Source of the DNA: Anaerolineales bacterium UBA2395
GTDB taxonomy: Bacteria; Chloroflexota; Anaerolineae; Anaerolineales; Villigracilaceae
Assembly (NCBI GenBank): GCA_002343775.1
Contig: DDSH01000007.1
Span: forward strand, 26,322 to 90,321
Direction: 5' to 3'
DNA length: 64,000 nucleotides
Both the position numbers and the translations under genes were made by a program. Numbering within the stretch: position 1 is the stretch's first letter; each line of letters opens with the position of its first letter. Under the pieces are notes generated by a model that was not told the DNA's origin, made no database searches, and worked only from the letters and a program-made list of their open reading frames with translations. This document shows positions 7,233 through 15,190 of this stretch, piece after piece.

Positions 7233-7526
7233 TTAAATTGGGCTTACCACTCGAAACTCACCGCCGCTCGGCGCACCGGCAAGAATCGGTATCGCCTCTG
7301 CGATCAGGGCGCGTACTTGCGGGTTTTTCAGCGATTCATCATGCGCTTCTTTATCGTCCCACATCTCGAATACTGCCACGGCGTTTTCGTCCTTCAAGTC
7401 TTCGAGGACAATGTAGGCGCGGCAGCCGGGCATGGACTGAACCAAAGCAGAAGCGCGCACAAGAATATCCGAAAGCATGGCGCGTTTGCCGGGCTGTGCC
7501 GAGAGAGTTCCTGTCATGGCATACAT
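7233..7526 (-). CDS. Antibiotic biosynthesis monooxygenase (ABM) domain protein
   Basis: The 97-residue protein has the ferredoxin-like ABM fold pattern: LSDILVRASALVQSMPGCRAYIVLEDLKDENAVAVFEMWDD, then a helix with AHDESLKNPQVRALI, like YgiN-type quinol monooxygenases. The ATG at 7526 is preferred because GGTGAT lies 4 bases upstream; an in-frame TTG sits four codons earlier. The gap to the upstream VOC gene is 13 bp, so the two form an operon behind the regulated promoter at 7918-7962. The substrate is unknown. Confidence 0.8.
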   Translation of the reverse strand: MYAMTGTLSAQPGKRAMLSDILVRASALVQSMPGCRAYIVLEDLKDENAVAVFEMWDDKEAHDESLKNPQVRALIAEAIPILAGAPSGGEFRVVSPI

Positions 7527-7539
7527 CCATATCACCAAT

Positions 7540-7899
7540 TTATTTCTTTAAATCTGTATATAGCGCCAACACATTACCAGTGGGGTCTTGGAAAATACCA
7601 AACCAACCCATGCCAGGGATTTCGGTCTTTTCGCGCAGGATTTTGCCGCCCAATTCCTTGACCTTGTCCAAATCCTCGTCAATGTCGTCGCTGGCGATGT
7701 ACACCAGCACCTGCCCGGCGGGGTTTTCTTCTGATGCCAATGGAAAACCTCCACCCGACCCGCTACCGTCTTCGTACATGGTGTAGTTCATTTCCGGCAC
7801 GTTCTGTATCTTCCAACCAAAAAGTGACTGATAAAACTCTCCCGCCGCCTCAACATTGTGAGCGGGAATTTCTACATGGACAACATTCCGTTTCGACAT
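7540..7899 (-). CDS. VOC-superfamily (glyoxalase/bleomycin-resistance fold) protein
   Basis: A 119-residue single VOC module beginning VVHVEIPAHNVEAAGEFYQSLFGWKI and ending in IFQDPTGNVLALYTDL, the usual strand pairs. Candidate metal ligands are the His in VHVEI and the Glu/Asp near the C-terminal strand; one ligand position appears replaced, so catalysis is uncertain. Proteins of this size act as dimers, as glyoxalases, dioxygenases or ligand binders. An AAGGAGAG ribosome site precedes the ATG by 5 bases. Confidence 0.85.
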   Translation of the reverse strand: MSKRNVVHVEIPAHNVEAAGEFYQSLFGWKIQNVPEMNYTMYEDGSGSGGGFPLASEENPAGQVLVYIASDDIDEDLDKVKELGGKILREKTEIPGMGWFGIFQDPTGNVLALYTDLKK

Positions 7900-7917
7900 G
7901 ATACTCTCCTTTTGAAT

Positions 7918-7962
7918 TAGATAAATATTATCTATTATAGAACATATTTTCTAAAAACTCAA
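7918..7962 (-). promoter_or_regulatory. Promoter with operator-like inverted repeat for the VOC-ABM operon
   Basis: On the minus strand TTGAGT (7962-7957), 17 bases and TATAAT (7939-7934) make a good promoter. A perfect 7-bp inverted repeat, TAGATAA-ATA-TTATCTA (7918-7934), overlaps the last base of the -10 box and the start site, a typical repressor position. The regulator is not identified in this window. Confidence 0.7.
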
Positions 7963-8034
7963 CCCCACCAGAGGACTATTTTCGCCTCTTCCCCCGCCTT
8001 AACTTGACAGCCCGCCCCAGCCTTTCCCTCGCTG

Positions 8035-8064
8035 AAAAAACAGACCCCCACTGCTGGGGGTCTG
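8035..8064 (-). terminator. Factor-independent terminator of the secreted-protein gene
   Basis: A perfect 10-bp stem (CAGACCCCCA / TGGGGGTCTG read on the minus strand) is followed by TTTTTT, 21 bases after the stop codon. The 7963-8034 stretch upstream of it holds no gene. Confidence 0.9.
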
Positions 8065-8084
8065 CCCAATTTATAAAATTAAAT

Positions 8085-8654
8085 CTACCCTAAACAGATC
8101 TGGAAAAATCCCGACTCGGAGTTTCCATTCGTTCCACAATAACCATCTGAAATCATTTCCCAAAATTCATAAAACCAACCATCATATTCAAGGGGATCGC
8201 CATTTGCAGCAGGCGCATCCTGGCAATGAACATCCACAGGAACCCAGAAGAAATCCACTTCGTTTTCATCTGTCTGCGAATTGTAAATATCGTAACAATA
8301 TTCAGCAGGATCATTTGGCGCTCCTGAAGTATCCGGCGCAAACGTCCAGAAAACAAACTCGCCGACATACAAGACAACATTCTTGCCCGCTACTGCACGT
8401 GAAACCGTGCATTGGACCACTGTGTCGCTGACAACATTGCAATGGATCGGGTATTTATTATCGCCCTCCGTTACAAAGCCCTTGAAATAATTACGAGGAA
8501 AGTCACCGCTATATTCAAGCACAAAGATCACACTGCTCCCATAATCATTGCGGGTTTCACGCAGGGTCAATAACCCCGGGGCAGCCAAAACACCACCCAC
8601 CGTCAAAGACAACAACACCACCAGAACAGCAAAAACAGAAATTGGTTTCCTCAT
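8085..8654 (-). CDS. Secreted protein of unknown function
   Basis: The 189-residue product starts with a clear Sec signal peptide (MRKPISVFAVLVVLLSLTVG, probable cleavage after GGVLA). The mature part is acidic and aromatic, with six cysteines spread over residues ~75-187 (HCNVV, QCTVS, YCYDI, HCQDA, YCGTN, ICLG) that could form disulfides. I recognise no domain. A GGAGAGAGA sequence lies 2 bases before the ATG. It is monocistronic, with its own terminator downstream. Confidence 0.7.
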   Translation of the reverse strand: MRKPISVFAVLVVLLSLTVGGVLAAPGLLTLRETRNDYGSSVIFVLEYSGDFPRNYFKGFVTEGDNKYPIHCNVVSDTVVQCTVSRAVAGKNVVLYVGEFVFWTFAPDTSGAPNDPAEYCYDIYNSQTDENEVDFFWVPVDVHCQDAPAANGDPLEYDGWFYEFWEMISDGYCGTNGNSESGFFQICLG

Positions 8655-8794
8655 CTCTCTCTCCTTGTTATCATTTTAATGATTTGATAAAGCACGAAAA
8701 ATGGACTTGCACAGGATGATTTAATCGTACAACAAATATAGAAAGGATTTGCAGAAGCAATGAAAATGAAATATATCAGTGCCTGGTTTATTAA
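8655..8794. other. AT-rich intergenic stretch
   Basis: About 140 AT-rich bases separate the secreted-protein gene from the strong terminator at 8795-8841. It should hold the promoter of the secreted-protein gene; I see no convincing hexamer pair and no conserved ORF. Confidence 0.4.
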
Positions 8795-8841
8795 AAAGGT
8801 GTTTGTATTGTACGGCATAGCCGTACAATACAAACACCTTT
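8795..8841 (-). terminator. Perfect 22-bp hairpin with 3-base loop
   Basis: Two perfectly complementary 22-base arms (8795-8816 and 8820-8841) flank the loop ATA, 11 bases after the stop of the FGE lipoprotein gene. On the minus strand the hairpin runs into TTTTTAAT, so it can end transcription. The stem is far longer than needed and may be a mobile palindrome that was co-opted. Confidence 0.8.
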
Positions 8842-8852
8842 AAAACGCCTAC

Positions 8853-10619
8853 TTACGGACGCAACTCACACTTATCTTCCCCTTCATTCCACCTACAATT
8901 GAGGTTTGCCACACAGCGCGACTCGGTATCAATGGGCGCACAGACTTTATCTTCCTCGTTTACACATTTGACCGTGTTGACACGCACAGTGACACAGCCC
9001 GTCCCGCCCAATGCCTCTTCCGCTACAGGTACGCACGCACGCGCATTAACGTCAAAGGTGTAACCAGGGGCGCAGCCCGGGAAGGTAGCTCCGGCAGCAG
9101 GCTGGCAGCACTGGAAGGTATCGTTGTAGTTATAGCCCACAGCACAACCAGCATAGGTCTGGGTGGCGAGAGAAGCGTTATCGATCCCAAAGGGAGCATT
9201 GGTCTCGCCGTTGGGCGGCACGCACATTCCCGCCAGATCGTCAAAGTACAGCCCGATCGGACACGCTCCATCTGCCCCGGCGCTGACGGCACAAACCTGC
9301 TGCCCGCCGCGGTCCAACGTCACATACCCGGCAGGGCATCCACCTGCACCCGGCTGAGCAAGAATGGGGCTGTAGGCACACGAGCCGGTGGATGGGTCGA
9401 GCGCATACCCGGAATCGCAGACCGGGTTCAATCCGCTCACATCAGGTTGGTTTGTACAAGCCTCATTACAGAGCAAAACTTCGTTGGTCGATTCTATGCC
9501 GCGCGGACCGCGACAGACCAGTTTGCGAATCCCGGCTTCGATCACTTCCTCGCATTGCATGCGCGTCCCAAGCACTTCCCATGTAGCACCGAACGAAATT
9601 TGCACCACGCCATACCCGTCTCCGTTGGAGCAGTATTGGTCGGTCACCACACCTTCGGGCAGAGCACAGGAATTGTTGGCAACCGCCTGCTGGGCAGGCA
9701 CTTGAGCAGTCAGCTGGCAATACGGAGCGAACGGCTGCGGATTTGCAACCACACAGCGAAAACCAATATCACGCCCACTGTCGGTTGGCTCATTGAAGCG
9801 CCGGATGGCAGAAGCAACCTGTTCTTCGGCTGTTTCAAAGGAACTGCCACGCACACCGCGGTATTGACCGCTCTGCGGACCGGTTGGGTTGGCAGCCGCA
9901 GACTGGGCATAATAATTGGCGTCGTACCAATCGAACACCCATTCAAAGACATTGCCTGCCATATCCAACACCCCAAAGGCACTCGCGCCTTCAGGGTTGG
10001 CATTTACAATTGTCGTTCGCCCATAGCAATTTGCATAGTTCAACAGGTCACAGGCTGGCTCACTGTTCCCCCACGGATACGAATTCCCGTTCAAGCCGCG
10101 CGCCGATTTCTCCCACTGCGCCTCTGTAGGCAGAGAGCCTTGGATCCAACCACAGTATGCCTGCGCCTGATCCCAATTCACACCCACTACCGGGTGGCTG
10201 GCAAATTCAGGGTTGGTAAAAACCGGACCGCCCAATTCCTGCGCAGGCGAAGTACAAGCGCCCGCCTTCACACATTGTTCATACATGCGATTGGTCACTT
10301 TGGTCTGCTGGATCCAATACCCGTCCAGCATCACGATATGGACAGGTGCATCGCCGCCGTACCCCATCGTAAATTCACCAGCAGGGATGTAAACCAGCGA
10401 ACTGCCATCGAGCCACTTCATCGTTTCGCCGTTTTGCGGACCCCCAAGAGCAATTGGCGCAAACGACTGGGTTGGCGGGGGTGCCGGCTCGGCAGTGGCG
10501 GGCGCATCCGTGGCGGTAACCACCACCGTCACCACTTCGGGTGTCGGCGAACCGCACGACGACAGGACGAACACCAGGCACACCAGCAGTGCGAAGATTC
10601 CATTTCGAACTTTTTTCAT
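8853..10619 (-). CDS. Lipoprotein with formylglycine-generating-enzyme (FGE/SUMF1) domain and Cys-rich tail
   Basis: The 588-residue protein has a lipoprotein signal ending in the lipobox LSSC (Cys22), a short Thr/Pro/Ala linker, and an FGE-sulfatase domain at ~residues 67-295 (IPAGEFTMG, HPVVGVNWDQAQAYCGWI, LPTEAQWEKSARG, DMAGNVFEWVFDWY, RGVRGSSF, GFRCV). In this family the fold oxidises sulfatase cysteines or serves as a non-catalytic binding module. The remaining ~290 residues contain many CxxGY-type repeats and ~25 cysteines, reminiscent of EGF-like modules. No sulfatase gene is nearby, so a binding or surface role is at least as likely. Start ATG is preceded by GGAGA. Confidence 0.82.
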   Translation of the reverse strand: MKKVRNGIFALLVCLVFVLSSCGSPTPEVVTVVVTATDAPATAEPAPPPTQSFAPIALGGPQNGETMKWLDGSSLVYIPAGEFTMGYGGDAPVHIVMLDGYWIQQTKVTNRMYEQCVKAGACTSPAQELGGPVFTNPEFASHPVVGVNWDQAQAYCGWIQGSLPTEAQWEKSARGLNGNSYPWGNSEPACDLLNYANCYGRTTIVNANPEGASAFGVLDMAGNVFEWVFDWYDANYYAQSAAANPTGPQSGQYRGVRGSSFETAEEQVASAIRRFNEPTDSGRDIGFRCVVANPQPFAPYCQLTAQVPAQQAVANNSCALPEGVVTDQYCSNGDGYGVVQISFGATWEVLGTRMQCEEVIEAGIRKLVCRGPRGIESTNEVLLCNEACTNQPDVSGLNPVCDSGYALDPSTGSCAYSPILAQPGAGGCPAGYVTLDRGGQQVCAVSAGADGACPIGLYFDDLAGMCVPPNGETNAPFGIDNASLATQTYAGCAVGYNYNDTFQCCQPAAGATFPGCAPGYTFDVNARACVPVAEEALGGTGCVTVRVNTVKCVNEEDKVCAPIDTESRCVANLNCRWNEGEDKCELRP

Positions 10620-10732
10620 TCAATCTCCTTCTCCCGCAAGAGTTGCAGGACGGAAATTATTATAATGCAGGGGGAAAAATCAAGTCTGGCACTCTCATAC
10701 CAACCTTATTTCATAATCGCGATCACTCACGA

Positions 10733-12685
10733 TCACCCAGCCTTTCGAATCTCCTCCACCGCCGCCGGATTCACCAGCGACGACGTATCACCCAGATCCA
10801 GACCCAAATACGCCGCACGAATCATCCGCCGCATCACCTTGGCATTGCGCGTTTTTGGCAGATCAGAAACGAACAGGATCGCTTTCGGCGCAAGCGGCTT
10901 GCCCATTTCCGCGACGACCATGCCATTTAATTCCTGACGAAGCGCATCGCTTCGTTCCACGCCGGGAGCGGTCACTGCAAAGAGGACCAGTTCACTCCCC
11001 TTGACCTCGTGCGGTACCCCAATCGCCGCCGCCTCCACAATAGACTCGTGCCGGACCAGGATCGACTCCACCTCCGCCGGACCTAGGCGCTTGCCCGCGA
11101 CCTTGATCGTATCGTCCGAACGACCGAGGATGTACCACAAGCCGTCATTATCAACAGCGGCAAAATCACCATGCACCCACACATTCTCCCAGCGCGACCA
11201 GTAGGTATCCAAATAACGCTGTTTGTCCCTCCAAAATCCGCGCGTCATCCCAATCCAGGGCGCTTTGATGACCAATTCTCCAACTGCATTGCGAACCGGA
11301 ACCCCATTCTCACCCACCACATCCGCCGCCATACCCGGACATGGCGCAGAAAAAGCACACGGTTTGAGCGGCAAGAGCAGATTGCCCATTACAATGCCGC
11401 CGGAAATTTCCGTCCCGCCGGAATAGTTGATGATCGGGATGCGCCCGCCGCCGACTTTCTCGAACAGCCACATCCACGGGTCAGGATTCCACGGCTCGCC
11501 GGTGGAGGCGAAACATTTCAAAGAGGAAAGATCGTGTCGTCGGAAGTATTCCTCTCCGTGTGGAATCAGTGACCGGATCAACGTCGGCGACACACCCATC
11601 TGGTTGATGCGATGCTTCTCCGCCAACTCCCATAAGCGATTCGGCGCGGGAAAATCCGGCGCACCATCATAAAGGAACATCGTCGCGCCAAGCAGCAGAC
11701 TGCCAAACACCAGCCACGGACCCATCATCCAGCCCATGTCGGTCATCCAATAGATCACATCACCGCGATGGACATCCGTACCGAATGCCATATCTTGCGC
11801 AGCTTTGACCGGGAATCCGCAATGAGTGTGCAGCGCACCTTTGGGCTTGCCCGTCGTACCAGAGGTGTAAATGACCATCAGCGGGTCTTCTGCATCGGTG
11901 ATTTCAGTTTCAGATTCATCATTCTGACGGTCAATGAGTTCATGCCACCAATGGTCTCTTCCCTCCTTCATCGTTATCGCTTGACCCGTCCGCCGCAAAA
12001 CGATCATGTGCTTGAGCGTTGGAATTTGTTCTACCGCCTCATCTGCAATGGATTTCATCTCCACTGCTTTGCCGCGCCGGAAGGCTCCATCTGCGGCAAA
12101 GAGGGCTTTTGCATCCGCATCCACCATGCGCGAGACGATAGCGCCCGCTCCATAGCCGGAAAACAACGGCAGGATGATTCCACCGATCTTCGCAATTGCC
12201 AACAGCGCCACTACGATCTCTGGCGTCATCGGCATGAAAAGACCAACGGCATCGCCCTTGCCAAGCCCCAATGAGCGCAAGGCATTGGCAGTTTTATTCA
12301 CTTCTCGATTCAAGTCTTCATAGGTGAGTGTTCTTGTAATTCCCTCCTCTCCTTCAAAAATGACCGCCGACCGCTGACCATAAGCCATCGCCCATTTATC
12401 CACGCAGTTGTGGATGATATTCATCTTTCCACCCACACACCATTTCGGGAATTGGATACCTCCAGAGAGATCAACTGCCTTGGAATAAGGCGTATAAAAT
12501 TGGATACCCAGTGTTTTCAAAACCGCATCGGTGAACCACTCCACGTCATGGGTGGACCGCTGCATGAGTTCATCAAAGTCATTGATCCCATATGCGCGCA
12601 TGAACGTCGTCAGGTTCGCATGTTCGATCTGAGCGGGGCTGGGGCGCCAAACGATCTCACCGCCGAAAGTAAACTGTTCGGTCAT
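10733..12685 (-). CDS. Acetyl-CoA synthetase-like acyl-CoA ligase (AMP-forming)
   Basis: A 650-residue ANL-superfamily ligase with the ACAS N-terminal extension (residues ~25-85), the P-loop-like YTSGTTGKPKG (273-283), the adenylate-binding YSGGTE, and the YWSRW-ENVWVHGDFA and GRSDDTIKVAGKRLGPAEVE motifs. The C-terminal catalytic lysine region reads LPKTRNAKVMRR. The enzyme activates acetate, propionate or a related short acid to the acyl-CoA through an acyl-AMP. The acid cannot be fixed from motifs. GGAGAG precedes the ATG. It is transcribed alone, divergent from the zinc-ribbon gene. Confidence 0.9.
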   Translation of the reverse strand: MTEQFTFGGEIVWRPSPAQIEHANLTTFMRAYGINDFDELMQRSTHDVEWFTDAVLKTLGIQFYTPYSKAVDLSGGIQFPKWCVGGKMNIIHNCVDKWAMAYGQRSAVIFEGEEGITRTLTYEDLNREVNKTANALRSLGLGKGDAVGLFMPMTPEIVVALLAIAKIGGIILPLFSGYGAGAIVSRMVDADAKALFAADGAFRRGKAVEMKSIADEAVEQIPTLKHMIVLRRTGQAITMKEGRDHWWHELIDRQNDESETEITDAEDPLMVIYTSGTTGKPKGALHTHCGFPVKAAQDMAFGTDVHRGDVIYWMTDMGWMMGPWLVFGSLLLGATMFLYDGAPDFPAPNRLWELAEKHRINQMGVSPTLIRSLIPHGEEYFRRHDLSSLKCFASTGEPWNPDPWMWLFEKVGGGRIPIINYSGGTEISGGIVMGNLLLPLKPCAFSAPCPGMAADVVGENGVPVRNAVGELVIKAPWIGMTRGFWRDKQRYLDTYWSRWENVWVHGDFAAVDNDGLWYILGRSDDTIKVAGKRLGPAEVESILVRHESIVEAAAIGVPHEVKGSELVLFAVTAPGVERSDALRQELNGMVVAEMGKPLAPKAILFVSDLPKTRNAKVMRRMIRAAYLGLDLGDTSSLVNPAAVEEIRKAG

Positions 12686-12707
12686 GACACTCTCCTCTGA
12701 ATTGGGA

Positions 12708-12731
12708 TGTCAGGAAACAAGTTTCCTGACA
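12708..12731. repeat. Perfect palindrome TGTCAGGAAAC-AA-GTTTCCTGACA
   Basis: An 11-bp perfect inverted repeat with a 2-base loop in the divergent region between the acyl-CoA ligase and the zinc-ribbon gene. No T-run follows on either strand. It may be a dispersed hairpin repeat or a dyad operator. Confidence 0.65.
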
Positions 12732-12812
12732 AATCATTTTCCCGATTCTATCGCAACTTGCTTTGAGATAACGCCATCTGAGTATAATTGCCGCGATCTG
12801 GAGAATCCCCTC

Positions 12813-13172
12813 ATGACATCAACTTTCCCATGCCCTGCTTGTGGAGCACCAAACGAACCGGAAGCAGGAAAAACCTACACAATGTGTTCGTATTGCGGCG
12901 CGAACCTGACCATCCCTGAAGCGCTGCGGACTAAAGCCAAGCCTACAGTCACATCCAAGCCGCCGAAACAGCGACCAGCCCCAAGTCTGGAAAAAGAAGC
13001 GCCCGACCTGTTGCGCAAGGCGCAGCCCATTGCCATCAAAGCATGGAATTCCTACGTCTATTGGACGTGGCTGCGTCGGCTTTTCCCCGCTTGCCTAACC
13101 ATTCTCGTCATCGGTTTCTTTGCATGTGCCGCGCTTGGAGCGCTTCCGTTCGTGCTGGCACTATTCCGTTAG
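12813..13172 (+). CDS. Zinc-ribbon membrane protein of unknown function
   Basis: The ATG at 12813 is chosen because TATAAT lies at 12783-12788 with TCTGGAGA as ribosome site, and the sequence before it is not conserved-looking. The 119-residue product starts with a zinc ribbon (CPACGAPNEPEAG...CSYCGANL, four cysteines in two CxxC pairs), has a basic Pro/Lys linker, and ends with one hydrophobic segment (ACLTILVIGFFACAALGALP). It would be a membrane-anchored cytoplasmic zinc-ribbon protein. Its last 12 bases overlap the convergent nitroreductase-like gene. Confidence 0.65.
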   Translation: MTSTFPCPACGAPNEPEAGKTYTMCSYCGANLTIPEALRTKAKPTVTSKPPKQRPAPSLEKEAPDLLRKAQPIAIKAWNSYVYWTWLRRLFPACLTILVIGFFACAALGALPFVLALFR

Positions 13173-13583
13173 TTTGATATTCACAAACAAGCGATCTTTT
13201 GCTGTGGCGGCAATATCCGCCGGGTTGGGCTTGCCATCTTCCACGCGGATCTTCATCGGCTTTGCCGCCTGTGGCACATGCCGCAGATATTCGTACATTC
13301 TCGCTTCGACGGCTTTCTCATCCAACTCGATGTCGGCGATTCCGTTGACAGGCTTACGTTTGAGCAGCAAGTTCACCTGTGCGCCGCCTTGCAGATTCTT
13401 CCACCACTTGCGTTCACGACTGGTGACGATCCACAGGTATTCTCCTTCTACATAATATCCGACCGGCGTGGTGTAGGTCTTGCCGGTCTTGCGCCCGGTG
13501 ATGGTGATGAGCATCATGCCATTGCTCAACATGCCATGAAAAGGCGAGCGCAGCACCCATGCCATAAAATCATTTCCGTTCAT
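13161..13583 (-). CDS. Deazaflavin (F420)-dependent nitroreductase family protein
   Basis: The 140-residue protein matches the split beta-barrel DUF385/DDN family: MLITITGRKTGKTYTTPVGYYVEGEYLWIVTS contains the GRKTGK..TP cofactor-binding signature. Family members reduce nitroaromatics, quinones or mycotoxins with F420; some bind FMN or haem instead. It is the last gene of a three-gene operon (TetR, ferredoxin-membrane protein, this gene) with gaps of 6 and 3 bases, so it is probably controlled by that TetR regulator. Confidence 0.85.
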   Translation of the reverse strand: MNGNDFMAWVLRSPFHGMLSNGMMLITITGRKTGKTYTTPVGYYVEGEYLWIVTSRERKWWKNLQGGAQVNLLLKRKPVNGIADIELDEKAVEARMYEYLRHVPQAAKPMKIRVEDGKPNPADIAATAKDRLFVNIKLTE

Positions 13584-13586
13584 AAT

Positions 13587-14351
13587 TTACCTCCCAGCCG
13601 AGAACGAATAGCGAATGGCTTTCTTCGTACAACCGTCCACGCAGGTACCGCATAAGATACATTCAGGGTGTTCCATTTTTCCAACCTGTACCATCGCATT
13701 TACATCCAAACTCATAGGGCAACTTTTTGTACAGGTCTTGCAATCTGTACATGCAGAGGAATCTGCCACCAGCCGCAGCGAAGCCCAGCCGAAGCGGTTG
13801 CGGACCCAACGCCCTATCATCATGAAGGGAGCGATCCAGCAAACGGTGTGGCAGCCGGCGCGTTTCCCTGCAAACATAGCCAACCCAACAAACAAAGCGA
13901 TGACGATGTAGTAGATCAGGTAGGCGAAAAAGATCGGGCGATCGGCGGAGCCTGCCACGGAAATCCCATTTTCAGTCAGATACAACAGGTCAATCCGCCG
14001 GTATCCGCCTGCATTAACAGCAAACCAAACGATCAATGAAACCCAGGGAATCCAGATCAACCACTTGATCCAATCACTCTTCGCGCCGTTGACCACCTTC
14101 TTATTGACCGGCTCGACCATCTCCTGCAATCCGCCTGCCGGGCAAATCCACCCGCACCACAAGCGTCCCAGAAACAACGCAGACAGGAACAACGACACAA
14201 ACACCACGAAACTCCCATTGACAACACCGTTCATAGCGCCTTCAATGATGACGTACGGAGAAAAGAAATTCATGGTGATGGGAAACGACAGAAAAGCAAC
14301 GATCACAAGCGCCTTGCGGATTCTTTGTCTCATGGGAAATTGACGATTCAT
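13587..14351 (-). CDS. NapH-like polytopic membrane protein with two 4Fe-4S motifs
   Basis: The 254-residue protein has four to five hydrophobic segments and the RLWCGWICPAGG motif of NapH/CcoG/RdxA-type membrane ferredoxins. The C-terminal ~60 residues carry two ferredoxin clusters (CTDCKTCTKSCP and CILCGTCVDGC). A further CHTVCW pair sits at the fourth membrane segment. Such proteins move electrons between the quinone pool and periplasmic or cytoplasmic partners. Its place between a TetR regulator and a deazaflavin reductase suggests an electron route to that reductase; this is inference. An alternative start lies six codons downstream. Confidence 0.85.
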   Translation of the reverse strand: MNRQFPMRQRIRKALVIVAFLSFPITMNFFSPYVIIEGAMNGVVNGSFVVFVSLFLSALFLGRLWCGWICPAGGLQEMVEPVNKKVVNGAKSDWIKWLIWIPWVSLIVWFAVNAGGYRRIDLLYLTENGISVAGSADRPIFFAYLIYYIVIALFVGLAMFAGKRAGCHTVCWIAPFMMIGRWVRNRFGWASLRLVADSSACTDCKTCTKSCPMSLDVNAMVQVGKMEHPECILCGTCVDGCTKKAIRYSFSAGR

Positions 14352-14357
14352 ATTTTT

Positions 14358-15050
14358 TCACTCCAATCCAATGATTGCAATCATCTTCTCGATCTCAAAC
14401 TCGACAAACGCCCCCACACCTTCCTGCAAAAAACCTGCCAGATAGTTATATAGATACAACGAAGTCATCCCGTGGATCATCGACCAGACGGACAACGCCA
14501 ACTGCGTGACCGTGCCCGTGTAGGGCATTCCAAACTTGCGCAACGCCTCATACTGGACCTTGAGGCTGGTCGGCAGTTTCAAACCAACCACTTCGCCTTT
14601 GATTTTTCCCGCCACAAATGCTTCACCGATCACGCCCTGCAACACAAGAAAACTCCGCTGCGCCACCGGACCCAACTCCTCGGCAAATAGATAACCTTGA
14701 ATCGGCGTACCAAACAACAGCATATAACGCTGCGGATTTTCCATCGCCCACTGAAAGTACGCCCGGCACATCCCACGAAATCGCCCAGTGTGGTCAGTGA
14801 CGGGATAAGCATCCCTTCCCGTTTCGAGTCGATTCGTGAAAGACGAAAAAGCATCCATCACCAACGCTGTCACCAGTGCATCGCGGTCTTTGTAATAACG
14901 GTACAGCCCCGGCGCGGTCATCCCCATTTCTCGAGCAATCGCCCGCAAGGATAATGAAGCCGCACCCTGCTCACCGATCTGTTTCCAGGCGGTAATTTTT
15001 ATCTCTTCGATCGTTTCAAGCCGTAATCGTTCTCTGCGGGTCTGAGCCAT
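14358..15050 (-). CDS. TetR/AcrR family transcriptional regulator
   Basis: The ATG at 15050 follows GAGGTGAG at ideal spacing. The open frame extends further upstream but reads through intergenic DNA. Of 230 residues, 8-60 form the TetR helix-turn-helix (AWKQIGEQGAASLSLRAIAREMGMTAPGLYRYYKDRDALV). The C-terminal ligand domain has the TetR_C_13-like WAMENPQRYMLLFGTPI pattern. It is first in the operon with the ferredoxin-membrane and nitroreductase genes, and likely represses its own operon through sites in the 15051-15130 region. Confidence 0.9.
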   Translation of the reverse strand: MAQTRRERLRLETIEEIKITAWKQIGEQGAASLSLRAIAREMGMTAPGLYRYYKDRDALVTALVMDAFSSFTNRLETGRDAYPVTDHTGRFRGMCRAYFQWAMENPQRYMLLFGTPIQGYLFAEELGPVAQRSFLVLQGVIGEAFVAGKIKGEVVGLKLPTSLKVQYEALRKFGMPYTGTVTQLALSVWSMIHGMTSLYLYNYLAGFLQEGVGAFVEFEIEKMIAIIGLE

Positions 15051-15110
15051 ACTCACCTCGAATAGTTTACACTGTTTACAGTTTATATCATATATAACTT
15101 TAATGGTAGT
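15051..15110. promoter_or_regulatory. Divergent control region of tetR operon and upp
   Basis: Two direct GTTTACA copies (15065-15071 and 15074-15080) lie 15-30 bp before the tetR start, followed by an AT-rich run suited to a promoter on the minus strand. They are candidate TetR binding sites. The plus-strand upp gene has TATAAT at 15158-15163. Confidence 0.5.
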
Positions 15111-15190
15111 CATTTCATCACCCCTACCGCATGACATCTTTCCTAACTCAATCCGGCTATAATTGCGAAAAAACTGAGATTGGAGTTTCC

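Noticed and set aside
9447..10937. A 496-codon open frame opposite the FGE lipoprotein gene
   Set aside because: It is an antisense shadow of a gene with a clear lipobox and FGE motifs; its product has no domain and no ribosome site.
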